Below are positions 20,732 to 29,822 of a stretch of 64,000 nt of DNA, piece after piece. The notes beneath the pieces were generated by a model, which was given only the letters and a program-made list of their open reading frames with translations, did no database searches and was not told the DNA's origin. The position numbers and the translations under genes are program-made. Positions within the stretch are counted from its first letter, which is position 1. Each line of letters opens with the position of its first letter. The stretch spans positions 1,550,001-1,614,000 of the forward strand of contig NZ_CP119423.1 of assembly GCF_029223585.1 (NCBI RefSeq), in the 5' to 3' direction. The stretch comes from Photobacterium sp. DA100. Its GTDB lineage: Bacteria; Pseudomonadota; Gammaproteobacteria; Enterobacterales; Vibrionaceae.

Positions 20732-22543
20732 ATGAATATTCCGAGCTGGGATTTATCTATTGCCTACCAAGGGGTTAATGATCCCAAAATCGAACAAGAT
20801 CTAGCAGCGGTGGAGGCATTGTTTTCTGAGCTGGAAAAATTGGATGTAACGTCTTTGGCGGGGTTGGCTTCAGCACTCAACAGGCAACAAATCGAGCGTG
20901 TGAAAGTAATGACGCTCAGCGCGTATGTCAATTGTATATTGTCGGTCGATGCTGCTGATGAACACGCGAAGAAATTGCTCGGTAAGGTGAATGTGCTGCA
21001 GTCCCAGCTTGATCAGGCCATGACCCCGTTTATGCAAGCCATTGTGAACCTAAGCCTTGTAGACTTTGAAGCCTTGCTTGAAATGGGTGAGGGTGAAGAG
21101 GCGCTATCTTCATGGCGTTTCCTGCTGGAGCGCGAGCGCTTGCTTAAGCCACAGCAACTAACAGTGGCTGAAGAGCAGCTGCTCACCGCACTGGATGTCG
21201 ATGGCAAGCTGGCATGGGGGCGGTTGTACGATAATATCACTGGCAGTATGAAGGTCACCTTGCAACTGCCTGACGGGCAACAGGAGCGAATGGGATTGTC
21301 TCAGGCAGCCAGTCTACTCTATGGGGGGGATAGCATGCGCAGAGAACCTGCCTGGCGCGCCATCTCTGAAGCGATGACTACCCATCAGGAAAGCTTTGCT
21401 GCCATCTTGAATGCGCTGTCCGGTGCGCGTCTGACGGAATACCAAAAGCGCAGTCATACCCAGCAGGTGCATTTTCTTGATCCTAGCCTGCATACTAGCC
21501 GAATCGAAAAAGCGACCCTTGATGCCATGATGGCGGTCGCTAGAGGCAACCGTCATATTGGCCAAAAAGCGGGGCTACTGATGGCGCGGCTGTTTGGTAC
21601 CGATAAGCTTAAACCTTGGGATGAAATGGCGTCTATGCCCGCTTTGTCTGGCGGAGACGCCAGTACGTACAGTTTCGCGCAAGGCATTGCTATCATCCGC
21701 GAAGCTTTTGCCGGTGTCGATCCTGAAATGGCAGAGTTCGTCGATATGATGGTCGAGAAGCAGTTGATCGATGCTGCCCCGCAGCCGAATAAACGTTTGG
21801 GTGCTTATTGTACTAAATTCGCCGATAGCAGGCTGCCACTGGTTTTCATGACTTGGGGCGGCAGTATGTCGGATGTCCTGACATTGGCCCATGAGCTTGG
21901 CCATGCTTTCCATAACTGGGTAATGCAAGACATGCCATTGGTTCAAACCCGTTACCCGATGACGTTGGCGGAAACGGCTTCTATTTTTGCCGAAAACGTA
22001 GTGCGCGATGCGTTGATGGAAAAAGCCAGCGATGAGCAAGAAAAGTTATTGATGCTGTGGGAGGAAGCCCAGTCAGCTCTGGCACTGATGGTCAATATCC
22101 CGGTGCGCTATGAGTTTGAAAAGGCGTTTTACGAACAGCGCCAAGGCGGGGAGTTTACCCCTGAACAGCTTAAGACACTGATGTCGGACACCTGGCAGGA
22201 GTGGTACGGCGAGGCCATGGACGAAACTAACGAGATGTTCTGGGCCAGCAAGCTGCACTTTAGCATCGCGGAAATCAGTTTCTATAACTACCCGTATTTG
22301 TTTGGCTATCTGTTCAGCAAGGGGGTGTACGCCCAGCGCGAGGCGAAAGGCGACAGCTTTTATGCGGACTATAAAGCCTTGCTTCGTGATACGGGTTCGA
22401 TGACAGCGGAAGAGGTGGTTGTAAAACACCTGGGTATGGATATACGCCAACCGGAGTTCTGGCAGCAGAGCGTCGATATGGTCGCCAAGCAAATTGACGA
22501 GTTTGAGTTGGTGCTCGGCAAGTTTAATGGCTTCCGTCACTGA
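20732..22543 (+). CDS. M3 family oligoendopeptidase (PepF type)
   Basis: A cytoplasmic zinc metallopeptidase that cuts short peptides. The 603-residue protein has the catalytic HELGHAFHNW (HEXXH) near residue 388 with the downstream Glu in ETASIFAENV, the M3B pattern. I chose the ATG at 20732 (MNIPSWDLSIAYQ) because AAGGAGAACGA precedes it; a longer frame starting inside btuD is not credible. The distance from btuD is 76 bases, so it may be co-transcribed, but a functional link to B12 import is not suggested. Confidence 0.92.
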   Translation: MNIPSWDLSIAYQGVNDPKIEQDLAAVEALFSELEKLDVTSLAGLASALNRQQIERVKVMTLSAYVNCILSVDAADEHAKKLLGKVNVLQSQLDQAMTPFMQAIVNLSLVDFEALLEMGEGEEALSSWRFLLERERLLKPQQLTVAEEQLLTALDVDGKLAWGRLYDNITGSMKVTLQLPDGQQERMGLSQAASLLYGGDSMRREPAWRAISEAMTTHQESFAAILNALSGARLTEYQKRSHTQQVHFLDPSLHTSRIEKATLDAMMAVARGNRHIGQKAGLLMARLFGTDKLKPWDEMASMPALSGGDASTYSFAQGIAIIREAFAGVDPEMAEFVDMMVEKQLIDAAPQPNKRLGAYCTKFADSRLPLVFMTWGGSMSDVLTLAHELGHAFHNWVMQDMPLVQTRYPMTLAETASIFAENVVRDALMEKASDEQEKLLMLWEEAQSALALMVNIPVRYEFEKAFYEQRQGGEFTPEQLKTLMSDTWQEWYGEAMDETNEMFWASKLHFSIAEISFYNYPYLFGYLFSKGVYAQREAKGDSFYADYKALLRDTGSMTAEEVVVKHLGMDIRQPEFWQQSVDMVAKQIDEFELVLGKFNGFRH

Positions 22544-22575
22544 TTAGAAAAATATATTTTGCGCGGAACCAAGCT

Positions 22576-22613
22576 AAAAAAACGGCCTGTAGGTAGTGAT
22601 ACCACAGGCCGTT
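22576..22613 (-). terminator. Hairpin terminator between the convergent pepF-like and barrel genes
   Basis: A perfect 10-bp stem (AACGGCCTGT with ACAGGCCGTT) around a 13-base loop. The A run at 22576-22582 becomes a T run on the leftward strand, so it best serves the barrel gene at 22678-23331. On the rightward strand the tail (GCTTTAA) is weaker. Confidence 0.85.
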
Positions 22614-22677
22614 GCTTTAACCTAGCGAAAGCGAATGTAAATATTTTAATTCAGCAAGAGCGTCTAGCTAGACACAC

Positions 22678-23331
22678 TTAGAAGCTGTAGCGCGCACCAA
22701 GTTGGAAGTTGGTTTCTTTGTTCGCATCAAAGTCCATGCGAGATAGGTTGGCTTCAAGGCTAACATGATCGGTAATTTGAACGTTGTTACCTAGGCGCAG
22801 TTCATACATGGTGTCATCAAATGCCGCAAAGCGAACAGCGGGTTCAATCATCCACTTATCCATAATCTGGTAGCGGGCACCTAGCTCACCGGTGAAACCT
22901 GAGTCAGAGTGGTCGCCACCAATAGTACCAATAGGAGTGTTTACATCTAGGTCATAACGGTAATTTGCAAAACCAGCCAGGCCGTAAACTGTCAAATCTT
23001 CTTGGATTGGCATGAAGTAGCCAAGACCCAATAGGCCGTTGGAGAAGACCATATCGTCTGCTGCTGCGGCATCACCGCGCATTTCGACGAAGAAGTTGTC
23101 AGTGAAGTTCCAGCTACCACGTAGGTAAAGACCTGCTGCATCATCAGTTGTAGTACCGTAGACATCACCATAAATATTTACGCTTGCTGAAGAAGGAATG
23201 TCGTTGCTGAATTTGCTGTACTGGAAGCCACCAGAAATGTAGTCGAAGTTCTGGGTCATCGGCTGTTGAGCGTTGGCAGCGAAAGAAGCACCGACAAGTG
23301 CAGCCAAAGGAAGTAGCATTAACTTTTTCAT
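22678..23331 (-). CDS. Small outer-membrane beta-barrel protein
   Basis: A 217-residue protein with a Sec signal peptide (MKKLMLLPLAALVGASFAANA, cut near residue 21) and alternating amphipathic strands. It ends in Phe (FQLGARYSF), the signal for BAM-mediated insertion. It resembles the OmpA-like/porin-family 8-strand barrels (OMP_b-brl). No periplasmic domain follows. The role is not known; structural or receptor functions are typical. It is a single gene with its own terminator. Confidence 0.85.
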   Translation of the reverse strand: MKKLMLLPLAALVGASFAANAQQPMTQNFDYISGGFQYSKFSNDIPSSASVNIYGDVYGTTTDDAAGLYLRGSWNFTDNFFVEMRGDAAAADDMVFSNGLLGLGYFMPIQEDLTVYGLAGFANYRYDLDVNTPIGTIGGDHSDSGFTGELGARYQIMDKWMIEPAVRFAAFDDTMYELRLGNNVQITDHVSLEANLSRMDFDANKETNFQLGARYSF

Positions 23332-23733
23332 GTTTTTCCTAATTATGTTTTCGAGGCTTAGAGCCTGTTATCTGGTGAGCTTGGTTTTACCTGCTCATTT
23401 ATTGTTGCGGTGAATGCTACGCCTCAATAAAACATTGTTCAATAGCAAAATTATGATCCGTACATTTCGATACATTGGCTGACACTGTCATCACTGATGG
23501 ACAACTGCAGGTTAATCGGTGAGGAAGCGGGACAATAGCAGGCTGGAGCTAATACGATGGGAACGGTTGGATTGTTTTTTTTAATCAAAGCATTATACCG
23601 GAACTGTTCATGATTTTTTGGTACTTTACTTCCAGAAAATAATTATTCTGCTCGTCAATTTATGCCTCTCAATCATTATTGAAGTTGATTGATACATCTA
23701 TAAGTAAAATTAATAAGGAGAGGGGTAAGCATC
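23332..23733. other. Divergent intergenic region before the first DUF1800 gene
   Basis: 402 bases between two divergent genes, so it holds both promoters. It is AT-rich. I see no convincing -35/-10 pair, operator or RNA gene by eye. The DUF1800 gene has an AAGGAGAGGGG site before its GTG start. Confidence 0.4.
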
Positions 23734-25257
23734 GTGGCGAGCTCAATATACCAACCGGAGCAGGCGGCAAAGTTCCTGTACCGGGCAACATTTGGTCCCA
23801 AGCCAGGGGATGTTGATGATTTTTTGCAATTGGGAGTGGAAGCATGGCTCGATGACCAGTTTACCCGAAGCTGGCGTCTGCACCGGCCACTGGCCGAGCG
23901 TTATGCTAACGCGAGCGGCGATACGCTAAATGAAAATGCTCGGCTAAGTGCGTGGTGGAACCGCAGCTTGAACGCTGGTGATCAGCTAAGGCAGCGCGTT
24001 GCGTATGCACTAAGCCAAATTTTCGTGGTGTCAAACAGCGGTGGCCCCAATGCTGAAGGGCTGGCTGAATACTATGATGTATTGCTAAAACATGCGTTTG
24101 GAAATTTCCGTGACTTGCTTGAAGCAGTGACGCTAAGCCCTGCAATGGGTAAGTTCCTGACATTAGAAGGTAGCCGTAAAGCTAACCCGGACAATAATAC
24201 GTTTCCGGATGAAAACTATGCCCGTGAAGTGATGCAGCTCTTTAGTTTGGGGTTGTGGCAACTGCAGAATAACGGCATGCCAAGACTGGATGGTCAGGGC
24301 AATAAAGAGCCGACCTACACCCAGCGGGATGTTGAGGAACTGGCAAGGGTGCTGACAGGGTGGCGTCGTGATACCTACCTTAAGCCCATGTATGCCGATG
24401 ACAGTCGCCATGACTTTGGTGAAAAACGAGTGCTGGGCCAAACTTTTCCCGAAGGGCAGTCGCCCGAGCAAGACTTGTCACAAGCAATGGATTTGCTGTT
24501 CAATCATCGCAATACCCCGATGTTCATCTCTATTTTGCTGATCAAGCGATTGACCGTCAGTAACCCTCGCCGTTCCTATATTCAGCGCGTAGCCGATGTA
24601 TTCAAGGATAATGGCAAAGGCGTTCGGGGTGACATGGTTGCCGTGATCAAAGCCATATTGCTGGATCAAGATGTGATTGATGGCAAAGCGATGGCCGATC
24701 ATCAGGCCCACGGCAGCAATGGGCGTAACTTCGGCAAAGTGAAAGAGCCCATTATCGCAATGGCCAACCTATGCCGTGCCTTTAATGTGAAAAGTAATGA
24801 TCCTGAGCGCTGGTGGGATTTCCCTGCCACCCAGAACAATTATGGTCAGGCACCATTGCGTGCTCCGAGTGTTTTTAACTTCTATGAGCCCGACTATGCG
24901 CCAAAGGGGGAAATTACAGACAAGCAGCTAACTGCACCAGAGTTTGCCATTTTGTCGATGGATAGTATGCGCCGGATATCCAACCGGATGTGGACCATGA
25001 TTCTGGCTCACGACAGCACCAACGTAAAACAATGGTCGTGGAACCGTTCACAGTTCGAGAAAAAGATAAATAAACCTGACGAGTATATTGAGCTGCTAAA
25101 TGAACGCTTCTTTGCTGGTTTGATGTCAACGGAGCTGGCAGGTTTTATTCGCCAGATGCTTGATGAGCTAACTGCAGATAATCGCAATGACGATCGTAAA
25201 ATCAACGACACGTTGTTTGCCATCCAATGTTCACCTGAATTTCGCTGCCAGGAGTAA
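23734..25257 (+). CDS. DUF1800 family protein, copy 1
   Basis: A 507-residue member of the DUF1800 family (YRATFGP motif at the N-terminus, LRQRVAYALSQIFVVS near residue 88, DENYAREVMQLFSLGLW near 163, PSVFNFYEPDYAP near 383). The family has no established function. It starts at a GTG behind AAGGAGAGGGG. No signal peptide or membrane segment is visible, although its partner DUF1501 protein is Tat-exported. The DUF1501 gene starts 3 bases after its stop, so translation is coupled. A second copy of the pair lies 3 kb downstream. The C-terminus FAIQCSPEFRCQE is nearly the same in both copies. Confidence 0.93.
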   Translation: MASSIYQPEQAAKFLYRATFGPKPGDVDDFLQLGVEAWLDDQFTRSWRLHRPLAERYANASGDTLNENARLSAWWNRSLNAGDQLRQRVAYALSQIFVVSNSGGPNAEGLAEYYDVLLKHAFGNFRDLLEAVTLSPAMGKFLTLEGSRKANPDNNTFPDENYAREVMQLFSLGLWQLQNNGMPRLDGQGNKEPTYTQRDVEELARVLTGWRRDTYLKPMYADDSRHDFGEKRVLGQTFPEGQSPEQDLSQAMDLLFNHRNTPMFISILLIKRLTVSNPRRSYIQRVADVFKDNGKGVRGDMVAVIKAILLDQDVIDGKAMADHQAHGSNGRNFGKVKEPIIAMANLCRAFNVKSNDPERWWDFPATQNNYGQAPLRAPSVFNFYEPDYAPKGEITDKQLTAPEFAILSMDSMRRISNRMWTMILAHDSTNVKQWSWNRSQFEKKINKPDEYIELLNERFFAGLMSTELAGFIRQMLDELTADNRNDDRKINDTLFAIQCSPEFRCQE

Positions 25258-25260
25258 ATC

Positions 25261-26571
25261 ATGAAATTATCACGACGTCATTTCTTGAAAGGAACGGCAG
25301 CGCTTGGTGCCACCTCTGTTGCTCCTGCTTTAACGGGGCTTAATATGGCTCATGCCAATCAAGACGATTACAAAGCGCTGGTTTGTATCTTCCTGTTTGG
25401 CGGTAACGATGCCTATAACATGGTGATTCCAACCGATGACGGTGCTTACCAGAAGTACGAGCAGGCGAGGCGCAACTTGGCAATAGCGCAAAGTGATCTG
25501 GTGCCGTTGAACATCGCAAGCGATAACGGTGTGAAACTGGGTCTGCATCCGGCGATGCAAAGCTTGAAGTCGACTTTCGCTGAGCAAAATGCGACAGTAA
25601 TCGTTAACTCTGGCCAGTTGGTCGAGCCGATCATTGGCGCGAATAACCCGAATAGCCGGGTACCTGATTTCTTGATGGCCCACAACCTGCAGCAGACGAT
25701 GTGGCAGTCGGGGGCGGAAAACATGAATGACAAGTTGGGTTGGGCGGGACGAATGGTTCAGGATATGAACCTGTCGGGCAGTCTGTCCCCCTTGATGTCA
25801 TTGAACGGTGAACAGAAGTGGTTGCGCAATAACCATGTAGAGCCTCTGGTGATGACAAGCGAAGGGGCGGGTGACTATACCGGGTTGAACAACAGTGATC
25901 GCCTTGGTGCCATGATGCGCCACTTCGATGAAAAGTATGCCAACCTGTATGCCGATAATTATTCGACGACTATGGCAAGTCGCTATTATGAAAATGATGC
26001 ATTGGATGATGCTCTGGCATCGGTCGGCGATTTGGATGGCTTCCCGCAAACCGGTTTAGGTAACATGCTGCATACAACTGCCAAGTTAATCAAGGTGCGA
26101 AACGCGGCCTCGTTGCAGCATAATCGTCAGGTCTTCTTTGTAGGATTGGGTGGCTTTGATACCCACAAAGATCAGGCTGGCACCCATGCGGCACTGCTTG
26201 GTCAGGTGTCGGATGCGCTGGCGGCTTTTTATCAGGAGATGAAAGCGCAGGGACTCTCCGATCAGGTAACAGCCTTTACCATGTCGGACTTTGGCCGTCG
26301 CATCATGGCCAATGATTCCGGTACTGACCATGGGTGGGCTGGGCATCAGTTAGTCGTGGGGGGCGCGGTCAAAGGCGGCAGGGCCTATGGAAATTGGCCG
26401 GATCTTACCCCAGGCAGCGAGTATGACTATAACAATGGTCGCCTCATTCCAGAAATCGCCGCGGATCAGGTCAATGCAACCTTGGCAAACTGGTTTGGTT
26501 ACAAGGGCGAATTGGAAGTGCTATTCCCGTCGTTGAAGACATTCCCACAAAATACCCTGGGCTTTCTCTAA
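25261..26571 (+). CDS. DUF1501 family protein with Tat signal, copy 1
   Basis: A 436-residue protein with a clear twin-arginine signal (SRRHFLKGTAALGATS, residues 4-19; cleavage near AHA, residue 32). DUF1501 proteins have the alkaline-phosphatase/sulfatase-like fold and no established substrate. Visible conserved segments are IFLFGGNDAYNMV near 42, FFVGLGGFDTH near 293, and DFGRRIMANDSGTDHGWAGH near 345, likely metal or active-site regions. It would be folded in the cytoplasm before export. It is paired with DUF1800 copy 1, and a terminator follows. Confidence 0.93.
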   Translation: MKLSRRHFLKGTAALGATSVAPALTGLNMAHANQDDYKALVCIFLFGGNDAYNMVIPTDDGAYQKYEQARRNLAIAQSDLVPLNIASDNGVKLGLHPAMQSLKSTFAEQNATVIVNSGQLVEPIIGANNPNSRVPDFLMAHNLQQTMWQSGAENMNDKLGWAGRMVQDMNLSGSLSPLMSLNGEQKWLRNNHVEPLVMTSEGAGDYTGLNNSDRLGAMMRHFDEKYANLYADNYSTTMASRYYENDALDDALASVGDLDGFPQTGLGNMLHTTAKLIKVRNAASLQHNRQVFFVGLGGFDTHKDQAGTHAALLGQVSDALAAFYQEMKAQGLSDQVTAFTMSDFGRRIMANDSGTDHGWAGHQLVVGGAVKGGRAYGNWPDLTPGSEYDYNNGRLIPEIAADQVNATLANWFGYKGELEVLFPSLKTFPQNTLGFL

Positions 26572-26592
26572 CACCGAATTGGTAATAGATAT

Positions 26593-26621
26593 AAAGAGCT
26601 AGCATGTTGCTGGCTCTTTTT
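26593..26621 (+). terminator. Terminator between the two DUF1800-DUF1501 pairs
   Basis: AAAGAGC pairs with GCTCTTT, extended by TAGCA/TGCTG pairing, then T residues, 21 bases after the first DUF1501 stop. Each pair is thus its own transcription unit, and 240 bases of AT-rich sequence lead to the second pair. Confidence 0.82.
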
Positions 26622-26863
26622 ATATGCCTTTATATTTATAAAAGCAAAATATAATCTCTTGTATCATGGCAATATCAAGGGAATGTTAATTTCTTAAATA
26701 GCCAAGTGTAAGATTTTCTTATCTGTTATTTTCATCCCAGTTTATTGCTCTGTATAAAAGAGTTGACGAAAAATAAACATTAGTCGGAACCACTGCAAAT
26801 ATTATTCACCCGTTTATTGCTTCATGAATAAATAAAGCAGAATTAACTTTAAAAGGAAAAGCA

Positions 26864-28408
26864 GTGGTAACAACAATTAACGATCCGATACAGGCGGCTA
26901 AGTTCCTGTATCGTTCAACATTCGGTCCCAAGAATGGGGATGTCGAAAAACTTCTCGATTTCGACGGTGGCATTGATGGTTGGTTTGAGGACCAGTATGC
27001 TCGCCAGAATTTGCATTTGAGCCTGGCACGAAAAGTCGCGGACGATACCGGTACGCCTCTTAATGAAAGTGCGCGGATGAGTGCCTGGTGGCAGCGCTCA
27101 CTCGTTGGAGGAGATCAACTTCGCCAGCGTGTTGCCTACGCTTTGAGCCAGATTTTTGTGGTATCAAACAATGGCGGTCCCGGCGGGGAAGGGCTGGCAT
27201 CGTATTATGATGTGTTGGTGAGAAATGCTTTTGAGCGCTTTGATGTGTTGCTCAAAGCAGTCACTCTGCACCCGGCGATGGGACAGTTCTTGACCTTGGC
27301 CGGTAGCCGGGCCCATGATGAGCAAAACAATACCTACCCGGATGAAAACTATGCCCGGGAGGTCATGCAATTATTTTCGATTGGCCTATGGGAGCTGAAG
27401 ATAAATGGTCAGCCCCAACTTGATGGCGAGAAAACCAAGCCGGCTTATACACAGCAAGATGTTGAAGAATTGGCGCGTGTATTAACCGGGTGGAGAAAAG
27501 ACAAAGATAGCGATGGCAAGGACAGTAATACCAAGCCAATGGTGAATAACGCAGATTGGCATGATGATGGTGCAAAGTCGGTATTAGGTGTCGACTTCCC
27601 TGCCGGCCAATCAGCAGAACAAGATTTAGACCAGGCCATCAAGGTGTTATATGAGCACCCCAATACACCGGTATTTATCTCACGGCTGTTAATTCAGCGT
27701 CTGACTATCAGTAATCCTCGTCGTAGTTATATTGAGCGGGTCGCGAGGATCTTCATTGATGACGGGCAAGGCGTTCGTGGCAATATGAAAGCTGTGATCA
27801 AAGCTATTTTGCTTGATGAAGATTTGATTGAGGGCCATGCAATGGCAGACTATCAGGGCTTTGGTTTTAGCACCCGCAATTTCGGTAAAGTCAAAGAGCC
27901 GGTGATTGCGATGACCAACCTCTGCCGTGCCCTGAATGTAAAAAGCAATGATCCTCGTCGCTGGTGGGACTTTCCCGGATTGCAGAGTAATTTCGGTCAG
28001 GCGCCGCTGCAGGCACCGAGCGTGTTCAACTTTTATGAGCCAGATTATGCGCCCAAAGGGGAGATCGCCAATAAAGAGCTCACAGCTCCTGAGTTCAATA
28101 TCCACAGCATGGACTCAATGCGTCGAATTTCAAACAAGATGTGGGGACTTATCCTTAGCCATCGACTCACGGGGGTAGAGCAGTGGACCTGGGATCGTAG
28201 CCCGCTGGAAAACCGGGTTGATAAGCCGGAAGAGTATATGGCGTGGATTAACGAGCGGATCTTTTTCGGTTTGATGTCAGACGAGCTCCATCAGTACATC
28301 GAAGATTTATTGATCAAAATGACCGAGCAAAACATTGGTACTGATAGAAGAACTTTCGCCACCTTGTTTGCCATTCAATGTTCACCTGATTTCCGCTGCC
28401 AGGAGTAA
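26864..28408 (+). CDS. DUF1800 family protein, copy 2
   Basis: A 514-residue paralogue of the protein at 23734-25257, alignable along its whole length (YRSTFGP, LRQRVAYALSQIFVVS, DENYAREVMQLFSIGLW, PSVFNFYEPDYAP, CSPDFRCQE). It carries a short lysine/aspartate-rich insertion near residue 210 (KDKDSDGKDSNTK). It has a GTG start behind AAAAGGAAAAG and no signal peptide. The DUF1501 partner starts 6 bases after the stop. By eye it is clearly diverged, so the duplication is not recent or the copy came by transfer. Function unknown. Confidence 0.93.
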   Translation: MVTTINDPIQAAKFLYRSTFGPKNGDVEKLLDFDGGIDGWFEDQYARQNLHLSLARKVADDTGTPLNESARMSAWWQRSLVGGDQLRQRVAYALSQIFVVSNNGGPGGEGLASYYDVLVRNAFERFDVLLKAVTLHPAMGQFLTLAGSRAHDEQNNTYPDENYAREVMQLFSIGLWELKINGQPQLDGEKTKPAYTQQDVEELARVLTGWRKDKDSDGKDSNTKPMVNNADWHDDGAKSVLGVDFPAGQSAEQDLDQAIKVLYEHPNTPVFISRLLIQRLTISNPRRSYIERVARIFIDDGQGVRGNMKAVIKAILLDEDLIEGHAMADYQGFGFSTRNFGKVKEPVIAMTNLCRALNVKSNDPRRWWDFPGLQSNFGQAPLQAPSVFNFYEPDYAPKGEIANKELTAPEFNIHSMDSMRRISNKMWGLILSHRLTGVEQWTWDRSPLENRVDKPEEYMAWINERIFFGLMSDELHQYIEDLLIKMTEQNIGTDRRTFATLFAIQCSPDFRCQE

Positions 28409-28414
28409 GCCATC

Positions 28415-29728
28415 ATGAAGATGTCACGTCGCCACTTTTTAAAAAGCTCTACTGCACTTGGCGCACTATCAGCAGTACCGGGACTATCACTCAGCAAACA
28501 GGCTGTTGCGGGTGATGACGGGTTCAGAGCCCTTGTTTGTATTTTCTTGTTTGGTGGTAATGATGCCTACAACATGGTGGTACCGGTTGACCAGCATTAC
28601 TTAACGTATGAAAAAGCAAGGCCGACACTGGCGATTGCCAAGCATGAACTGGTTGATATTGGTATCCAGTCAGAGCCGGGAGACACCAGCCCAGCGGTTA
28701 GTCTGGGTTTGCATCCTGCAATGTCACGGCTGGAGTCGGTATTCAGAGATAACAATGCCACAGTCATTGTCAATTCGGGCCAGTTGGTTGGACCAATTAT
28801 CGGAGAAACGAATCCGCACCCTGTTCCCGATTTCCTGATGGCGCATAACCTGCAGCAAACCATGTGGCAGTCAGGCGCGCTTAACATGGAAGACAAACTT
28901 GGCTGGGCGGGGCGCATGGTCGACAGTATTTATATGTCCAATGACTTATCACCAATGATGTCTTTGAACGGCGAGCAGAAATGGCTGCGCAATGATATCT
29001 ATGAGCAAATGGTGATGACCGCGAGCGGGGCTGGCAAGTATAACGGCCTTGATCAAGATGAACGCTACGAAGCGATGAAATTCCATTTTGATCGCCAGTT
29101 CAATAACCTCTTCAAGGATAATTACGCGGATGTGATGTCCAGCCGATTCTACCAAAATCAGAGACTTGCTGAATTGCTTGGTACTGATGAGGATGACGAT
29201 ACTGATCGTTCATCATTGAGCGAGCAGCTGCATACCACCGCGAAGCTGATTCAAAAGCACGCCGAGATGGGACACCACAGACAGGTTTATTTTGTTGGCC
29301 TCGGGGGCTTTGACACGCACCATAACCAAAAGAATGTTCATCATGCGTTGTTGGAGCAACTATCTAATGCGATGGCAGACTTCTATCAAGAGTTGAAAGA
29401 TATCAACATGTTGGACAATGTAACGGCCTTCACGATGTCTGATTTTGGTCGCCGTTTGATGGCCAATGATACCGGTACGGATCATGGCTGGGCAGGCCAT
29501 CAGCTGGTAATGGGCGGTGCGGTTAATGGTGGTAAGGCTTACGGTCAATGGCCTGATTTAACACCGGGTAGTGAGTACGACTACAACAATGGTCGCCTTA
29601 TTCCGGAAATTGCTGCCGACCAAGTCAATGCGACGCTGGCCAAGTGGTTTGGCTATGAAGAGGCCCATTTAGATACTCTCTTCCCCACGCTAAAAGCGTT
29701 TGAGGATAATACGCTGGATTTCCTATAG
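28415..29728 (+). CDS. DUF1501 family protein with Tat signal, copy 2
   Basis: A 437-residue paralogue of the protein at 25261-26571. Tat motif SRRHFLKSSTALGALS at residues 4-19, with cleavage near AVA (residue 32). The IFLFGGNDAYNMV, FVGLGGFDTH and DFGRRLMANDTGTDHGWAGH segments are conserved. It has an acidic insert (LGTDEDDDTDRSS) near residue 255. It is coupled to DUF1800 copy 2 and followed by a strong hairpin shared with the convergent permease gene. Confidence 0.93.
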   Translation: MKMSRRHFLKSSTALGALSAVPGLSLSKQAVAGDDGFRALVCIFLFGGNDAYNMVVPVDQHYLTYEKARPTLAIAKHELVDIGIQSEPGDTSPAVSLGLHPAMSRLESVFRDNNATVIVNSGQLVGPIIGETNPHPVPDFLMAHNLQQTMWQSGALNMEDKLGWAGRMVDSIYMSNDLSPMMSLNGEQKWLRNDIYEQMVMTASGAGKYNGLDQDERYEAMKFHFDRQFNNLFKDNYADVMSSRFYQNQRLAELLGTDEDDDTDRSSLSEQLHTTAKLIQKHAEMGHHRQVYFVGLGGFDTHHNQKNVHHALLEQLSNAMADFYQELKDINMLDNVTAFTMSDFGRRLMANDTGTDHGWAGHQLVMGGAVNGGKAYGQWPDLTPGSEYDYNNGRLIPEIAADQVNATLAKWFGYEEAHLDTLFPTLKAFEDNTLDFL

Positions 29729-29763
29729 TCAGGATAGGGGATAATATAGTTCTGCTTGAATTT

Positions 29764-29793
29764 AAAACAGCCAGGTTAGCCTGGCTGTTTTTA
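29764..29793. terminator. Bidirectional terminator between DUF1501 copy 2 and the YfcC permease
   Basis: AAACAGCCAGG pairs with CCTGGCTGTTT around a 4-base loop, with T on one side and A on the other, so it can end transcripts from both directions. Confidence 0.9.
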
Positions 29794-29822
29794 TATAGGA
29801 TATAGGCTGTTTTTATCCAGCC

